Part shown: positions 16,762 to 26,253 of the stretch, piece by piece
Position numbering within the stretch: the stretch's first letter is position 1
How the letters are laid out: every line of letters starts with the position of its first letter
Origin: JAZKFT01 sp965246935
GTDB taxonomy: Bacteria > Bacteroidota > Bacteroidia > Chitinophagales > Chitinophagaceae
Length of the DNA stretch: 64,000 nucleotides
Assembly (NCBI GenBank): GCA_965246935.1
Contig: CBDFGC010000025.1
Coordinates: forward strand, 186,001 to 250,000
Direction of reading: 5' to 3'
The notes under the pieces: generated by a model
Told to the model about the DNA's origin: nothing
Databases searched by the model: none
The model's input: the letters and a program-made list of their open reading frames with translations, nothing else
Made by a program: the position numbers and the translations under genes

Positions 16762-18105
16762 ATGAAAGTAATTGTAGTTGGAACTGGCTATGTAGGCCTT
16801 GTAACCGGTGCCTGCCTGGCCGAGGTTGGTACCGACGTGGTTTGTGTTGATGTAAACGAGGCGAAGATCAATAATCTGAGAAATGGCATCTTGCCCATTT
16901 ACGAGCCTGGGTTACAGGAAATCGTTCACCGCAATGTTCAAAATGGAAGATTATCATTTAGTACAAATATTCTGGAAGTGATTCCCGGAGCGGATGTTGC
17001 CTTTATTGCTGTAGGTACACCCCCTGGTGAAGACGGTAGTGCCGATTTAAAATACGTATTACAGGTGGCTACCGATATTGGCAAAGCCATGAACGGGTAC
17101 CTGGTAGTAGTTACAAAAAGTACCGTACCGGTAGGCACAGCGGTAAAAGTGAATAAAGCTATCAAGCAGGCAATGACGGCTTCCGGTCATTTGCTGGATT
17201 ATGATGTTGCTTCCAATCCGGAATTTTTGAAAGAAGGCTCTGCCATATCTGATTTTCTGAAACCCGATCGTATTGTCGTAGGTGTTAATACAGAAAAGGC
17301 ACAGAAAGTACTGGCAGAGTTATATCATCCTTTTGTATTAAACGGGCATCCTATCTTCTTCATGGATATTGCCTCTGCGGAAATGACCAAGTATGCTGCC
17401 AATGCCATGCTCGCTACCAAAATATCTTTTATGAATGATATTGCCAACTTGTGCGAGTTGGTAGGAGCTGATGTTGACAAGGTTCGTAAAGGAATCGGCA
17501 GCGACCCCAGGATCGGCAACCGTTTTATTTATCCGGGTATCGGTTATGGCGGTTCCTGCTTTCCAAAAGATGTAAAAGCACTGGTAACAACAGGAAAGGA
17601 ATATGGCCATACATTGCGGATATTGGAATCGGTAGAAGCAGTAAATGAGGATCAGAAAAAAATGATGTTTGGCAAAATAAAAGTGCATTTTAACGATGAG
17701 TTGAAACATAAAACTTTCGGTATATGGGGACTGTCTTTCAAACCGAATACCGATGATATGCGGGAAGCGCCAGCTTTAGTATTAATTGAAGCACTGTTAT
17801 CTGCCGGCGCTGCTGTACAGGTATTCGATCCGGTAGCCATGCCCGAAGCAAAGCACTACCTGGGTAATCGGGTAACCTGGTGCTCAGACATTTATGAAGC
17901 GTCAGAAAATGCCGATGCGATTGTTTTGGTAACAGAATGGAACGAGTTTCGGCTGCCAGACTGGAAACGGGTAAAAAGCCTGGTGTATACACCTGTTATT
18001 TTCGACGGACGCAATGTATATGAACGCGATACCTTACAGCAAAATGGTTTTAATTATTATGGTATCGGAATACCACAATTGAAACCGATGAATGTTCTGG
18101 CATAA
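16762..18105 (+). CDS. ugd: UDP-glucose 6-dehydrogenase
   Basis: A 447-residue enzyme that oxidises UDP-glucose to UDP-glucuronate with two NAD+. The N-terminal Rossmann domain is MKVIVVGTGYVGLVTGACLA, the central domain has NPEFLKEGSA, and the catalytic cysteine is Cys266 in GGSCFPKD. The C-terminal UDP-binding domain includes FGIWGLSFKPNTDDMREAP. Length is normal for the family, and all key motifs are present. It supplies a uronic acid donor for the glycan, or the precursor for UDP-xylose-type sugars. A 236-bp gap separates it from upxY and a 514-bp gap from the export genes. Confidence 0.95.
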   Translation: MKVIVVGTGYVGLVTGACLAEVGTDVVCVDVNEAKINNLRNGILPIYEPGLQEIVHRNVQNGRLSFSTNILEVIPGADVAFIAVGTPPGEDGSADLKYVLQVATDIGKAMNGYLVVVTKSTVPVGTAVKVNKAIKQAMTASGHLLDYDVASNPEFLKEGSAISDFLKPDRIVVGVNTEKAQKVLAELYHPFVLNGHPIFFMDIASAEMTKYAANAMLATKISFMNDIANLCELVGADVDKVRKGIGSDPRIGNRFIYPGIGYGGSCFPKDVKALVTTGKEYGHTLRILESVEAVNEDQKKMMFGKIKVHFNDELKHKTFGIWGLSFKPNTDDMREAPALVLIEALLSAGAAVQVFDPVAMPEAKHYLGNRVTWCSDIYEASENADAIVLVTEWNEFRLPDWKRVKSLVYTPVIFDGRNVYERDTLQQNGFNYYGIGIPQLKPMNVLA

Positions 18106-18655
18106 ACTATATTATAGGTAGGTAAAACAATTCTTCCTTTCATTGATAAATCACCTTGTTTCAGGTAGATGCGTCCCGTCTGCTTCTGCATTGTATCTGC
18201 TGAACCTGATAGTATCAGAGAAATAATTGGTAATTTGAGCTTTTCGAAATTTATAACAACCCTGTACTGCCACTGAAAAGCAAATAGCTATATATTTGGC
18301 CACTCGCTTTATGTTGTGTTTTAAAGCAAAAAATGACTGAAGCTAATGTTGTGAATTATTGATAAGTAGTAAATAGAGGATAATCAAAATTCTCATTTGC
18401 ACGTTGGATTTCAGGGGTTACAAGAAAAAGTACAGGTGTTCAACCATTTTGGAAATACAAGCTAATTTAGTTTCTTTGGGACTGAGATTGGCGAAGCCTT
18501 TTCAACGCCGCAAATGCACTATCTTCAATAAGCACAAGTTGGAAAATGTGCGGATATGTGTAAATAACCCTTTCAGGTAGCAACAAGCAGGCGTTTTCAG
18601 GCCATTACCCTAAGCCTGAATGCATCAACATAAATGTCAAATTCTTACAAGTACT
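18106..18655. other. Noncoding gap with possible internal promoter
   Basis: 550 bp between ugd and the export lipoprotein gene. TATATTTG at 18291-18298 matches the -7 consensus without a clear -33 element, so an internal promoter is possible. No gene, repeat or RNA is recognisable. Confidence 0.35.
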
Positions 18656-19441
18656 ATGAAATTAAAAAGCCCTGCTAAAATATTTCTATCTGTTTCCTGG
18701 TATATTTCCCTTTCATGCCTGTTAGCTGCCTGTGGTTCCACAAATAAGATTAGGGCCGAGTATGTTTATTTTCAGGATGGCCCTAATGTGATGAATTCTC
18801 AACAAAAAGAAATCATTATTCATCCGAACGATTTGCTGGGTGTACAGGTGTACAGTAAAACAACAAACCAGGAGCAGGCAGCTATTTTTAATATTCCGCT
18901 TGGTGTAACGCCGGCAGGATACCAGGTAAGTGAAGCAGGCAATATTGAAATGCCTGTTCTTGGCGCTGTTAAAGCTGCAGGGCTTACCAAAGAACAGTTA
19001 CAGGACCAGTTAGTGCAAAAACTAACGACTTATGTAAAAAATCCTTCCGTACTGGTTCGCTTCCTTCAATTTAGTATAAATGTAATGGGGGAAGTAAAAG
19101 CTCCTGGTACTAAAACTTTCATCGTAGATAAAGTGACGATTATTGATGCTCTTAGCGCCGCCGGTGATCTTACTGATTTTGGTAAGCGGGGCGATATAAT
19201 GGTCATCAGGGAAGAAGGGGGGAAGAAGATATTTCATAGCGTTGACCTCAGAGATAAAAGTGTTTTTCAATCACCTGTATACATAATGCAACCCAATGAT
19301 ATTATATATGTAGGCCCCACCAATAATAGATTGGGCATCTTAGGTTCAGATCCGGAAAAACAAAGGAAAACGAGTTTTTTAATTTCGCTTACTTCGGTAT
19401 TCTTTGGAGTAGTTGCTTTAGTACTAACAATTGTAAGATAA
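18656..19441 (+). CDS. wza: Outer-membrane polysaccharide export lipoprotein (Wza/OPX)
   Basis: A lipoprotein of about 261 residues. The signal peptide ends in the lipobox LLAACGS, so Cys is the lipidated residue. The poly-export domain has the IIHPNDLLGVQVYSK start and ISEAGNIEMPVLGAVKAAGL-like pattern (VSEAGNIEMPVLGAVKAAG), followed by one SLBB-type segment (FSINVMGEVKAPGTKTF). The end has a hydrophobic helix (FLISLTSVFFGVVALVLTIV), which Bacteroidota OPX proteins often show. I chose ATG at 18656 because the alternative at 18620 would put a polar extension before the signal peptide. It is 3 bp from the next gene, the Wzc-like kinase, as expected for partners in one export complex. Confidence 0.9.
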   Translation: MKLKSPAKIFLSVSWYISLSCLLAACGSTNKIRAEYVYFQDGPNVMNSQQKEIIIHPNDLLGVQVYSKTTNQEQAAIFNIPLGVTPAGYQVSEAGNIEMPVLGAVKAAGLTKEQLQDQLVQKLTTYVKNPSVLVRFLQFSINVMGEVKAPGTKTFIVDKVTIIDALSAAGDLTDFGKRGDIMVIREEGGKKIFHSVDLRDKSVFQSPVYIMQPNDIIYVGPTNNRLGILGSDPEKQRKTSFLISLTSVFFGVVALVLTIVR

Positions 19442-19444
19442 TTT

Positions 19445-21766
19445 ATGAAAATGAAAAACGGAACATTGATAGAAGATCAAAAAAGTACTAAGACTTTTAA
19501 AGACCACCTTTTTAAATATCTGGCTAAATGGCCTATATTTTTGATCACCTTAACCATTTGCATCGGCGCCGGGTTTATATCTGCACGTTATACCACGCCA
19601 AAATACTTGGCCAACCTCGTTTTTTATGTTAAAAGTGCTAACCGGGTAAGTGGTGACCTGATTGAAGAAGCATTATCCGGTAAACGGGAGATAAACTTAA
19701 ATAATGAAATGCTTCTTCTTACTTCGACCGCTTTAATAGAAAGAGTAGTTGAAAAAGGGAGTTTTAATATTGGTTACGCTAAGGCCGGCAGTATATTAGA
19801 TGTAAATATATACTTAAATGCTCCTTTTCGTCTGATTGTAAAAGATAGCAATGAGAATAATTTGCCTGTTACATTGAGACTAAAAAATCTAACTGTCACC
19901 GGCGGCAATGGCTTTATCGGGACCGATGAAAAAGGTAAGCCTTTTTCTTTCAAATGGAATACGCCGTTTGAGGTGGGTAGCAAAACTTTTGCATTAACGC
20001 CGAGCCGTACCATTAAGAGCGGGGATGGGAATTATTTGGTTACCTGGCGGCCCATTAGTTATTCGGCGGCCCTTATATTAGGTACTTTATCAGTTGCTCC
20101 ATTCGATACGAAATCAAGTGCGATCCAACTTTCGCTGAAATCAGAAAATCTGGACATGGGCAAAGACATTCTGAACACCATTTACACAGAATTCAACCTA
20201 TCTAATATTGAAGACAGAACTAATATTAGTGAAAACACGGTACGATTCATCAATGAACGGTTACATGAAATTAGTCTTGAACTATCGGGTGTAGAAAGTG
20301 ACCTGCAAAGCTATAAGGGAAGCAGGCGGTTGGCTGATATTAGTACGCAAACCACACAATCGCTGGGTGGTTCAAATACAACTGCTGAAAAAATAAAAGA
20401 TTTAGGCGTTCAGCAGAGAGTGGCTACGATGCTCAAAAATTATTTTCAAAACCCGGATAACAATAATACTCTTGTACCATCCACTCTTGGATTAGGCGAT
20501 CAGACACTATCTTCATTGATCAACCAGTACAATGAAATTCAGGCCAGGAAAGAACGGGAAGCACCGAATGTTGCGCCCAACAGTACCGTAATGCAGCAAT
20601 TTAATGCACAAATTGCCAATTTAAAAAGTAGTATTATCGAAAGTCTGAATAATGTCACTAATAACCTGGATTTACAGGAAAAAAGTTTTCAGCAGCGGAA
20701 TAATGAATTTAGCCAGTTTCTTGTTGGTGTTCCCGGCAGCGAACGTGAAATAAAAGATATCAACAGGAAACAGGCGGTTACAGAAGGTATTTATCTGTAC
20801 TTATTGCAAAAAAGAGAGGAAATGGCTATCTCCAGTACTTCCGCTTCTGTTTCGCTATATAAACAAATTGATGCAGCGAAAGGCTATGGGCCGGTTGAGC
20901 CAAATGTACGCAAGTCAATCCTTCTTTTTATGGTACTCGGCATTGCTTTGTCATACGGGTTTATATTTTTGAGCGATTTATTAAACGATAAAGTGTATAA
21001 CCGGGAGGATGTTACCGGCAAACTGAACCTACAGATTTTTGGTGATATTAGCCATCTGCCGAAGCGTAAAAAGCCATTAATTGCTGCGTTAAGCCAGGGT
21101 ATTGTCGGCGAGCAGTTCCGGGCTATTAGAACCAACCTGTCTTTTGTACTTAAAGGTAAATCTGCTAAAACAATATTGATAACGTCGTCTACTGCCAGCG
21201 AAGGAAAGTCTTTCGTAAGCCTTAATCTTGCTGCCGTGTGTGCGATACCTGGTAAAAGGGTAGCTTTGGTAGAATTTGACATCAGGAAACCCCATTTATC
21301 CACTTCACTGAATTTCCATAATGAGAAGGGTATTACCGATTATCTTGCAGGCGACGTTACGAATATCACAGAAATTGCGCATGCGCTGGATGAAATTCCA
21401 ACCCTCCACATTTATCCATGTGGTACTATTCCCACCAATCCCGCTGACTTATTACTGGCAGAAAATGTTTCCCGATTGTTTGAGGCGTTAAAATATCAAT
21501 ACGATTATATTATTATTGACTCACCACCGGTAGGAATGGTAAGTGACGCCTTGGTATTAGGCGAGTTCAGCGACTTGGTGTTATACGTTATCCGCCAACG
21601 GACAACTTTGAAAAAACACCTCGATTTTATAAATGATCTGGAAAGCAATGAAAAACTGAATAATGTTGGTTTGATTTTAAATGACATGAAAACCGGCGGT
21701 AACTACGGGTATTACGGCTATGGCTATGGCCAGTATAAATATTCTAACACGACTGTAAAAGCCTGA
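19445..21766 (+). CDS. wzc: Wzc-type polysaccharide co-polymerase / BY-kinase
   Basis: A 773-residue inner-membrane protein that controls chain length and links synthesis to the OPX pore. The first membrane segment (WPIFLITLTICIGAGFISA) and the second (SILLFMVLGIALSYGFIF, near residue 490) enclose a large periplasmic region with coiled-coil (ISLELSGVESDLQSYKGS). The cytoplasmic kinase domain has Walker A in STASEGKS near residue 581, Walker A' in VEFDIRKPHLS and Walker B in YIIIDSPP. The tail GGNYGYYGYGYGQYKY has seven tyrosines, the typical autophosphorylation cluster. No cognate tyrosine phosphatase gene is visible in the window. Confidence 0.95.
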   Translation: MKMKNGTLIEDQKSTKTFKDHLFKYLAKWPIFLITLTICIGAGFISARYTTPKYLANLVFYVKSANRVSGDLIEEALSGKREINLNNEMLLLTSTALIERVVEKGSFNIGYAKAGSILDVNIYLNAPFRLIVKDSNENNLPVTLRLKNLTVTGGNGFIGTDEKGKPFSFKWNTPFEVGSKTFALTPSRTIKSGDGNYLVTWRPISYSAALILGTLSVAPFDTKSSAIQLSLKSENLDMGKDILNTIYTEFNLSNIEDRTNISENTVRFINERLHEISLELSGVESDLQSYKGSRRLADISTQTTQSLGGSNTTAEKIKDLGVQQRVATMLKNYFQNPDNNNTLVPSTLGLGDQTLSSLINQYNEIQARKEREAPNVAPNSTVMQQFNAQIANLKSSIIESLNNVTNNLDLQEKSFQQRNNEFSQFLVGVPGSEREIKDINRKQAVTEGIYLYLLQKREEMAISSTSASVSLYKQIDAAKGYGPVEPNVRKSILLFMVLGIALSYGFIFLSDLLNDKVYNREDVTGKLNLQIFGDISHLPKRKKPLIAALSQGIVGEQFRAIRTNLSFVLKGKSAKTILITSSTASEGKSFVSLNLAAVCAIPGKRVALVEFDIRKPHLSTSLNFHNEKGITDYLAGDVTNITEIAHALDEIPTLHIYPCGTIPTNPADLLLAENVSRLFEALKYQYDYIIIDSPPVGMVSDALVLGEFSDLVLYVIRQRTTLKKHLDFINDLESNEKLNNVGLILNDMKTGGNYGYYGYGYGQYKYSNTTVKA

Positions 21767-21996
21767 TAACTGATGCATCGTTTGTGGCTATATTTTTACT
21801 AAGCGACGAAGGTAGTACCCTAATTATTTCAATCATATATTCATAGAAAAGCATCTTTTTCGAAATTAGTTTGAATGTTTTTAGCAATGGAATACAATTA
21901 CCTGATTTCTTTCAAATCTAGGATAATACGTTTGGCTGATCGAACACATATCACCTGTTCCTCTATTTCTTTTATCTATAATTACCAAGTGCCTTA

Positions 21997-22857
21997 ATGG
22001 ATACTACCGTTTCTACACAACAAACCTGGGATCTTAAAATTAAACCATCTTCCAGCCTGTTAAGCCTGAATTTGAAAGATGTGTGGAGCTATCGGGATTT
22101 ATTAGGATTGCTGGTACGCAGAGATTTCGTAGCATTTTATAAACAAACAATTTTAGGACCTTTGTGGTTTTTCGTGCAGCCGCTGCTCACCACAATCATG
22201 TTTAGTTTTGTATTCGGCAAAATGGGTGGTTTTGATACTGATAAATTACCAAAGCCCTTATTTTACCTGGCAGGTATTACTGCCTGGAATTATTTTGCCG
22301 ATTGCCTCACTAAAACGTCCACGGTGTTCAGAGATAATGCGGCAATCTTTGGTAAAGTTTACTTTCCAAGGTTGATAATGCCATTGAGCATTGTGGTAAG
22401 CTGTTTAGTACGTTTCGGCGTTCAGTTTCTGCTTTTTCTGTTGGTAATGGCATATTATGCTTTCACCGGTACACAGTTTCATATTACCTGGGCAATCACT
22501 TTATTTCCGGTAGTAGTAGTTTTGATGGCTTTGATGGGTCTCGGAGCCGGAATGATTATTTCGGCAATGACTACTAAATACCGTGACCTTGCATTTCTGC
22601 TCACTTTTGGGATTCAGTTACTGATGTATGCCACTACCGTTATTTATCCGTTGGCAACTGTGGACGCCAAATACCGCTGGTTAATAAAAGCAAATCCTAT
22701 GACATCATTAATTGAAACTTTCAGGTATGGCTTTCTGGGAAAGGGTAGCTTTGATTGGGTTTTGCTTGGCTATTCTACCGGAGTTACTGTTGTATTTCTA
22801 CTTCTCGGTATTATTATATTTAATAAAGTGGAAAAAGATTTTATTGATACCGTTTAA
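21997..22857 (+). CDS. wzm: Polysaccharide ABC exporter permease (Wzm/TagG type)
   Basis: A 286-residue ABC-2 type permease with six predicted membrane helices (for example GPLWFFVQPLLTTIMFSFVF, LMALMGLGAGMIISAMTT and STGVTVVFLLLGIIIF). An N-terminal amphipathic segment (YRDLLGLLVRRDFVAFYKQT) with the conserved LGPLWFFVQP that follows it is typical of O-antigen and teichoic acid exporters. With the ATPase encoded next it would flip a lipid-linked glycan across the inner membrane. It starts 230 bp after wzc, and its partner gene begins 58 bp after its stop. Confidence 0.93.
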   Translation: MDTTVSTQQTWDLKIKPSSSLLSLNLKDVWSYRDLLGLLVRRDFVAFYKQTILGPLWFFVQPLLTTIMFSFVFGKMGGFDTDKLPKPLFYLAGITAWNYFADCLTKTSTVFRDNAAIFGKVYFPRLIMPLSIVVSCLVRFGVQFLLFLLVMAYYAFTGTQFHITWAITLFPVVVVLMALMGLGAGMIISAMTTKYRDLAFLLTFGIQLLMYATTVIYPLATVDAKYRWLIKANPMTSLIETFRYGFLGKGSFDWVLLGYSTGVTVVFLLLGIIIFNKVEKDFIDTV

Positions 22858-22915
22858 TGCTAAAAATATATTTTTGTTTATATATTATACAATTAAAGAT
22901 TAAGGTAAATAAGTA

Positions 22916-24202
22916 ATGGAATTAGCAATTAAAGTTGAAAATCTTTCTAAAGCGTATCAATTAGGGGAAATAGGGACTGGAACATTAGGTAATGATTTAT
23001 CAAGATGGCTGGCAAAAATTAGAGGTAAAGAAGATCCTTTTTTGAAGATAGGGGAAGAAAATGACAGAGCTACAAAAGGAAAAAGCGATGTTGTCTGGAG
23101 TTTAAAAGATATAAATTTCGAAATACAGGAAGGCGATGCGGTAGGTATTATTGGTCGTAATGGCGCTGGTAAAAGTACTTTATTAAAGTTACTTAGCAGG
23201 GTAACATCGCCGACCAGCGGCGAGATAAATGTAAAGGGCAGGATCGCAAGCTTATTAGAAGTTGGCACCGGTTTTCATCCTGAGCTTTCAGGACGGGAAA
23301 ATATTTTTTTGAACGGTGCTATCCTTGGGATGCGAAAAAAGGAAATTCATCGCAGGTTCGATGAAATCGTGGAGTTTTCAGGCGTAGAACGCTATATTGA
23401 TACACCTGTGAAGCGCTATTCATCCGGTATGTACGTTCGACTTGCTTTTGCAGTGGCAGCACATCTGGAATCTGAAATATTAATAGTAGATGAAGTGTTG
23501 GCTGTAGGAGATGCGGAGTTTCAAAAGCGATGTCTTCAAAAAATGAAGGAAATAAGTAAAGGTGAAGGAAGAACAATTTTATTTGTAAGCCATACAATGG
23601 CTTCTGTGAAACAACTTTGTAATAAAGGCATTTTACTGGCAAATGGTAAAGTAGAGTTGGAAGGACATATGACAGACGTTATTAATCTTTATCTGTCTAA
23701 TAAATCAGAAACTTCCTTAGGAAAAGTTATTTTGCCGAAGAGAGAAAATACTGACTTGTTTTTTACATCTGTTTCCATGTTAAATGAAAACGGCGAAGAC
23801 ATAATAGCTGTCTCACATTCTTCTGTTTTCTATATTGAAGTTTCTTTTACAGTAATAAAAAAGATAGATAACGTAGAAATTAGCATTTGTTTCAAAAATG
23901 CAAATGGTATAAATGTTTTTTTCACCAGTTTGTCAGAAGCTTTTTCCAGCAATATTTGTGATTTTAAACCGGGCCAATATCGTACGAAAACTAAAATCCG
24001 GGGCAACTTTCTGATACCTGGATCATATACTATTGATATATACGCTCACCATAGAAACATTAGTAATATAGATACCCATACTGACACAATAAAATTTTCG
24101 ATTGTAGACGTAGGATCCTATATGGCACCATATGGGAAAGCTGCGGGAGATTTTACCTGTGTTTTGGACTCCTCCCCTTGGGAATTAATTGAATGTGCAT
24201 AA
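22916..24202 (+). CDS. wzt: Polysaccharide ABC exporter ATPase with Wzt C-terminal domain
   Basis: A 428-residue ATPase. Walker A is GIIGRNGAGKST near residue 77, the signature is YSSGMYVRLAFAVA near 168, and Walker B is ILIVDEVLAVGD. From about residue 265 a beta-rich extension follows (IEVSFTVIKKIDNVEISICF, then FLIPGSYTIDIYAHHRN), matching the Wzt C-terminal carbohydrate-binding domain. In E. coli O8/O9a this domain recognises the finished non-reducing end before export. Its presence implies that this exporter chooses its glycan. Gene pair order wzm-wzt is standard. Confidence 0.92.
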   Translation: MELAIKVENLSKAYQLGEIGTGTLGNDLSRWLAKIRGKEDPFLKIGEENDRATKGKSDVVWSLKDINFEIQEGDAVGIIGRNGAGKSTLLKLLSRVTSPTSGEINVKGRIASLLEVGTGFHPELSGRENIFLNGAILGMRKKEIHRRFDEIVEFSGVERYIDTPVKRYSSGMYVRLAFAVAAHLESEILIVDEVLAVGDAEFQKRCLQKMKEISKGEGRTILFVSHTMASVKQLCNKGILLANGKVELEGHMTDVINLYLSNKSETSLGKVILPKRENTDLFFTSVSMLNENGEDIIAVSHSSVFYIEVSFTVIKKIDNVEISICFKNANGINVFFTSLSEAFSSNICDFKPGQYRTKTKIRGNFLIPGSYTIDIYAHHRNISNIDTHTDTIKFSIVDVGSYMAPYGKAAGDFTCVLDSSPWELIECA

Positions 24203-24217
24203 TTAAACCGACTGTTT

Positions 24218-25141
24218 ATGAATAACTTGTATGATCATCTTTTTTATGAAGCCTTACGAATAAGGCTAATTGAAGAAAGAATTAGTGAAATCTATCCAAC
24301 TGATAAAATTCAAAGCCCTGTCCATCTATCTATTGGCCAGGAAGCAGTAGCAGTGGGTGTCTGTAATAATTTATTAACTACAGATTTGCTATACTCTTCT
24401 TACAGAAGCCATGCTTATTACCTGGCAAAGGGAGGTGACGTAAAAAAGATGTTCGCTGAGCTTTATGGTAAAGTAACTGGTTGTGGTAAGGGTAAAGCCG
24501 GCTCAATGCACCTGGCCGAAAAGTCTGTAGGTTTTATGGGATCCTCTGCTATAGTAGCCAGTACCATCTCTCATGCAGTAGGTTCGGCATTGGCAAGTAA
24601 AAGGCTGGGTAAAGAACAAGTATCTGTTGCCACTTATGGTGACGGTGCTTCTGAGGAGGGTTCGTACCACGAATCTTTAAACTTTGCCTCTGCATTTAAA
24701 CTTCCTGTAATATTTATTTGTGAAAATAACGGCTTAGCTATTCATTCCAAAATTGAACATCGGCACTCTTACACTATTCATCAACACGCAAAATCGTATG
24801 GTATAAAGTCGGTTTATATTGAAAAAGGCTACGACTTTATGGAGGTAAATAATATTATGGCCTATGTAGTAAAAGAAGTAAGGGAGACCGGGTTGCCATA
24901 CGTGGTGGAAGCAAAAACGTATCGGTACAAGGAACATGTAGGTATTGGAGACGATCACCATGTGCCCTATCGTTCTGCAAGCGATTTTGAAAAATGGAAG
25001 AATGCAGACCCCCTTGTGCAGGATATAAAGACCGCCGCTAATTTTATATCCAAAATCAGGGAAGAAATTGAATTAGCGGTTGCATTCGCTGAAGAAAGTC
25101 CGTTTCCGGCCGACAGTGAACTATTATCCGATATTTATTGA
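24218..25141 (+). CDS. TPP-dependent dehydrogenase E1 alpha-like subunit
   Basis: A 307-residue protein homologous to E1 alpha of pyruvate and acetoin dehydrogenases. The TPP-binding motif is GDGASEEG near residue 141 with ENNGLAIHS about 30 residues later, which is the GDG-x(n)-NN signature. VHLSIGQEAVAVGVC and SMHLAE near the front are also typical. No E2 or E3 genes lie nearby, so it is not part of a normal 2-oxo acid dehydrogenase complex. With the beta subunit encoded next and deoxysugar genes after that, a role in attaching a two-carbon branch to a sugar is plausible, as proposed for the AviB1/AviB2 pair of avilamycin biosynthesis; this is inference. Confidence 0.85.
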   Translation: MNNLYDHLFYEALRIRLIEERISEIYPTDKIQSPVHLSIGQEAVAVGVCNNLLTTDLLYSSYRSHAYYLAKGGDVKKMFAELYGKVTGCGKGKAGSMHLAEKSVGFMGSSAIVASTISHAVGSALASKRLGKEQVSVATYGDGASEEGSYHESLNFASAFKLPVIFICENNGLAIHSKIEHRHSYTIHQHAKSYGIKSVYIEKGYDFMEVNNIMAYVVKEVRETGLPYVVEAKTYRYKEHVGIGDDHHVPYRSASDFEKWKNADPLVQDIKTAANFISKIREEIELAVAFAEESPFPADSELLSDIY

Positions 25142-25159
25142 TTTTAAACATACTATCTA

Positions 25160-26233
25160 ATGTTAAGTATAGCTGAAAAAGTAATCACTTATAAAGAGGC
25201 ATTACTTCGTTCCATGGATGATGCCCTCGCAAATTTTCCGGAAGTTATTATCATGGGGCAGGGTGTTGATGATCACAAAGGAACTTTTGGAAGTACCATA
25301 AACCTGGCTGAAAAATATGGTAAAGACCGGGTATTCGATATTCCTCTTTCTGAGGAAGGTAATGCAGGGATAGCCATTGGTGCAGCACTTAACGGTGTTT
25401 ATCCGATTCAGACACATATACGTAATGATTTTAGCTTATTAGCTGCAAATCAAATTATTAATATTGCTGCAAAATATAAATATATGTATGGCGGGCACTT
25501 TGAAGTGCCTTTCTTAACCCGCATGATAATAGGACGTAGCTGGGGGCAGGGTGCACAGCATTCGCAAAGCTTACAATCTTTATTTGCACATATACCTGGC
25601 TTGGTAGTAATTATGCCCTCCAGTGCAGATGCTGTGTTAGAATCCTATCATCATGCTGTAGCAAATTACAAAGGCCCTGTTATTTCTATTGAGCACCGTT
25701 TATTATACGATTATAATTATAAGTCCACTTATGAAAATGGTAACTCCCTTTCCGATCCGTTTTCTTCACGAATGGTAAGAGAGGGTTCAGATGTTACGAT
25801 TGTAGCAACATCCATTATGGTTATAGAAGCGCAACGTGTGGCAGATTTCCTTCAAAATGAATGGGATATTGATTGCGAGATCATCGACTTACATGCTGTC
25901 TCTCACTACAATAAAGAAATGATATTGGAAAGTGTAAGTAAAACAGGAAAGTTGATCGTTGCAGACACAAGCTGGCTGGCATATGGCGTTTGCGCAGAAA
26001 TTTCAAGAGTTGTTTGTGAATATGATCCAGGCATCTTGAAAGCACCTGTTATTAACTTGGGTATGCAGCCATCACCATGCCCCACATCCAAGCACCTGGA
26101 AGATCTTTTTTACCCGGATGATTACCAGTTTACCAAGAATATTATTGAGTTGGTAAAAGGTAAAGATCAACAACGACAATTACCTGAGCGCTCTTTAAAT
26201 GAGACATACAAAAAATTTAAAGGACCCTTCTAA
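25160..26233 (+). CDS. TPP-dependent dehydrogenase E1 beta-like subunit
   Basis: A 357-residue transketolase-type beta subunit. It has the pyrimidine-binding front (VFDIPLSEEGNAGIAIGAAL, whose first Glu of SEEG corresponds to the catalytic Glu) and the C-terminal transketolase domain (VTIVATSIMVIEAQRVADFL, then IDLHAVSHYNKEMILESV). It starts 18 bp after the alpha subunit and surely forms a heterotetramer with it. Length and motifs are complete, so the enzyme should be active. The neighbours make nucleotide-sugar chemistry more likely than central metabolism. Confidence 0.85.
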   Translation: MLSIAEKVITYKEALLRSMDDALANFPEVIIMGQGVDDHKGTFGSTINLAEKYGKDRVFDIPLSEEGNAGIAIGAALNGVYPIQTHIRNDFSLLAANQIINIAAKYKYMYGGHFEVPFLTRMIIGRSWGQGAQHSQSLQSLFAHIPGLVVIMPSSADAVLESYHHAVANYKGPVISIEHRLLYDYNYKSTYENGNSLSDPFSSRMVREGSDVTIVATSIMVIEAQRVADFLQNEWDIDCEIIDLHAVSHYNKEMILESVSKTGKLIVADTSWLAYGVCAEISRVVCEYDPGILKAPVINLGMQPSPCPTSKHLEDLFYPDDYQFTKNIIELVKGKDQQRQLPERSLNETYKKFKGPF

Positions 26234-26253
26234 TAGTTAAAATCTTTTACATT

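Noticed and set aside
20884..21303. Reverse-strand frame of 139 codons within wzc
   Set aside because: Shadow of the Wzc kinase domain, which has all its motifs on the + strand.
24218..26233. Pyruvate or acetoin dehydrogenase complex
   Set aside because: E2 and E3 genes are absent and all neighbours are nucleotide-sugar genes.
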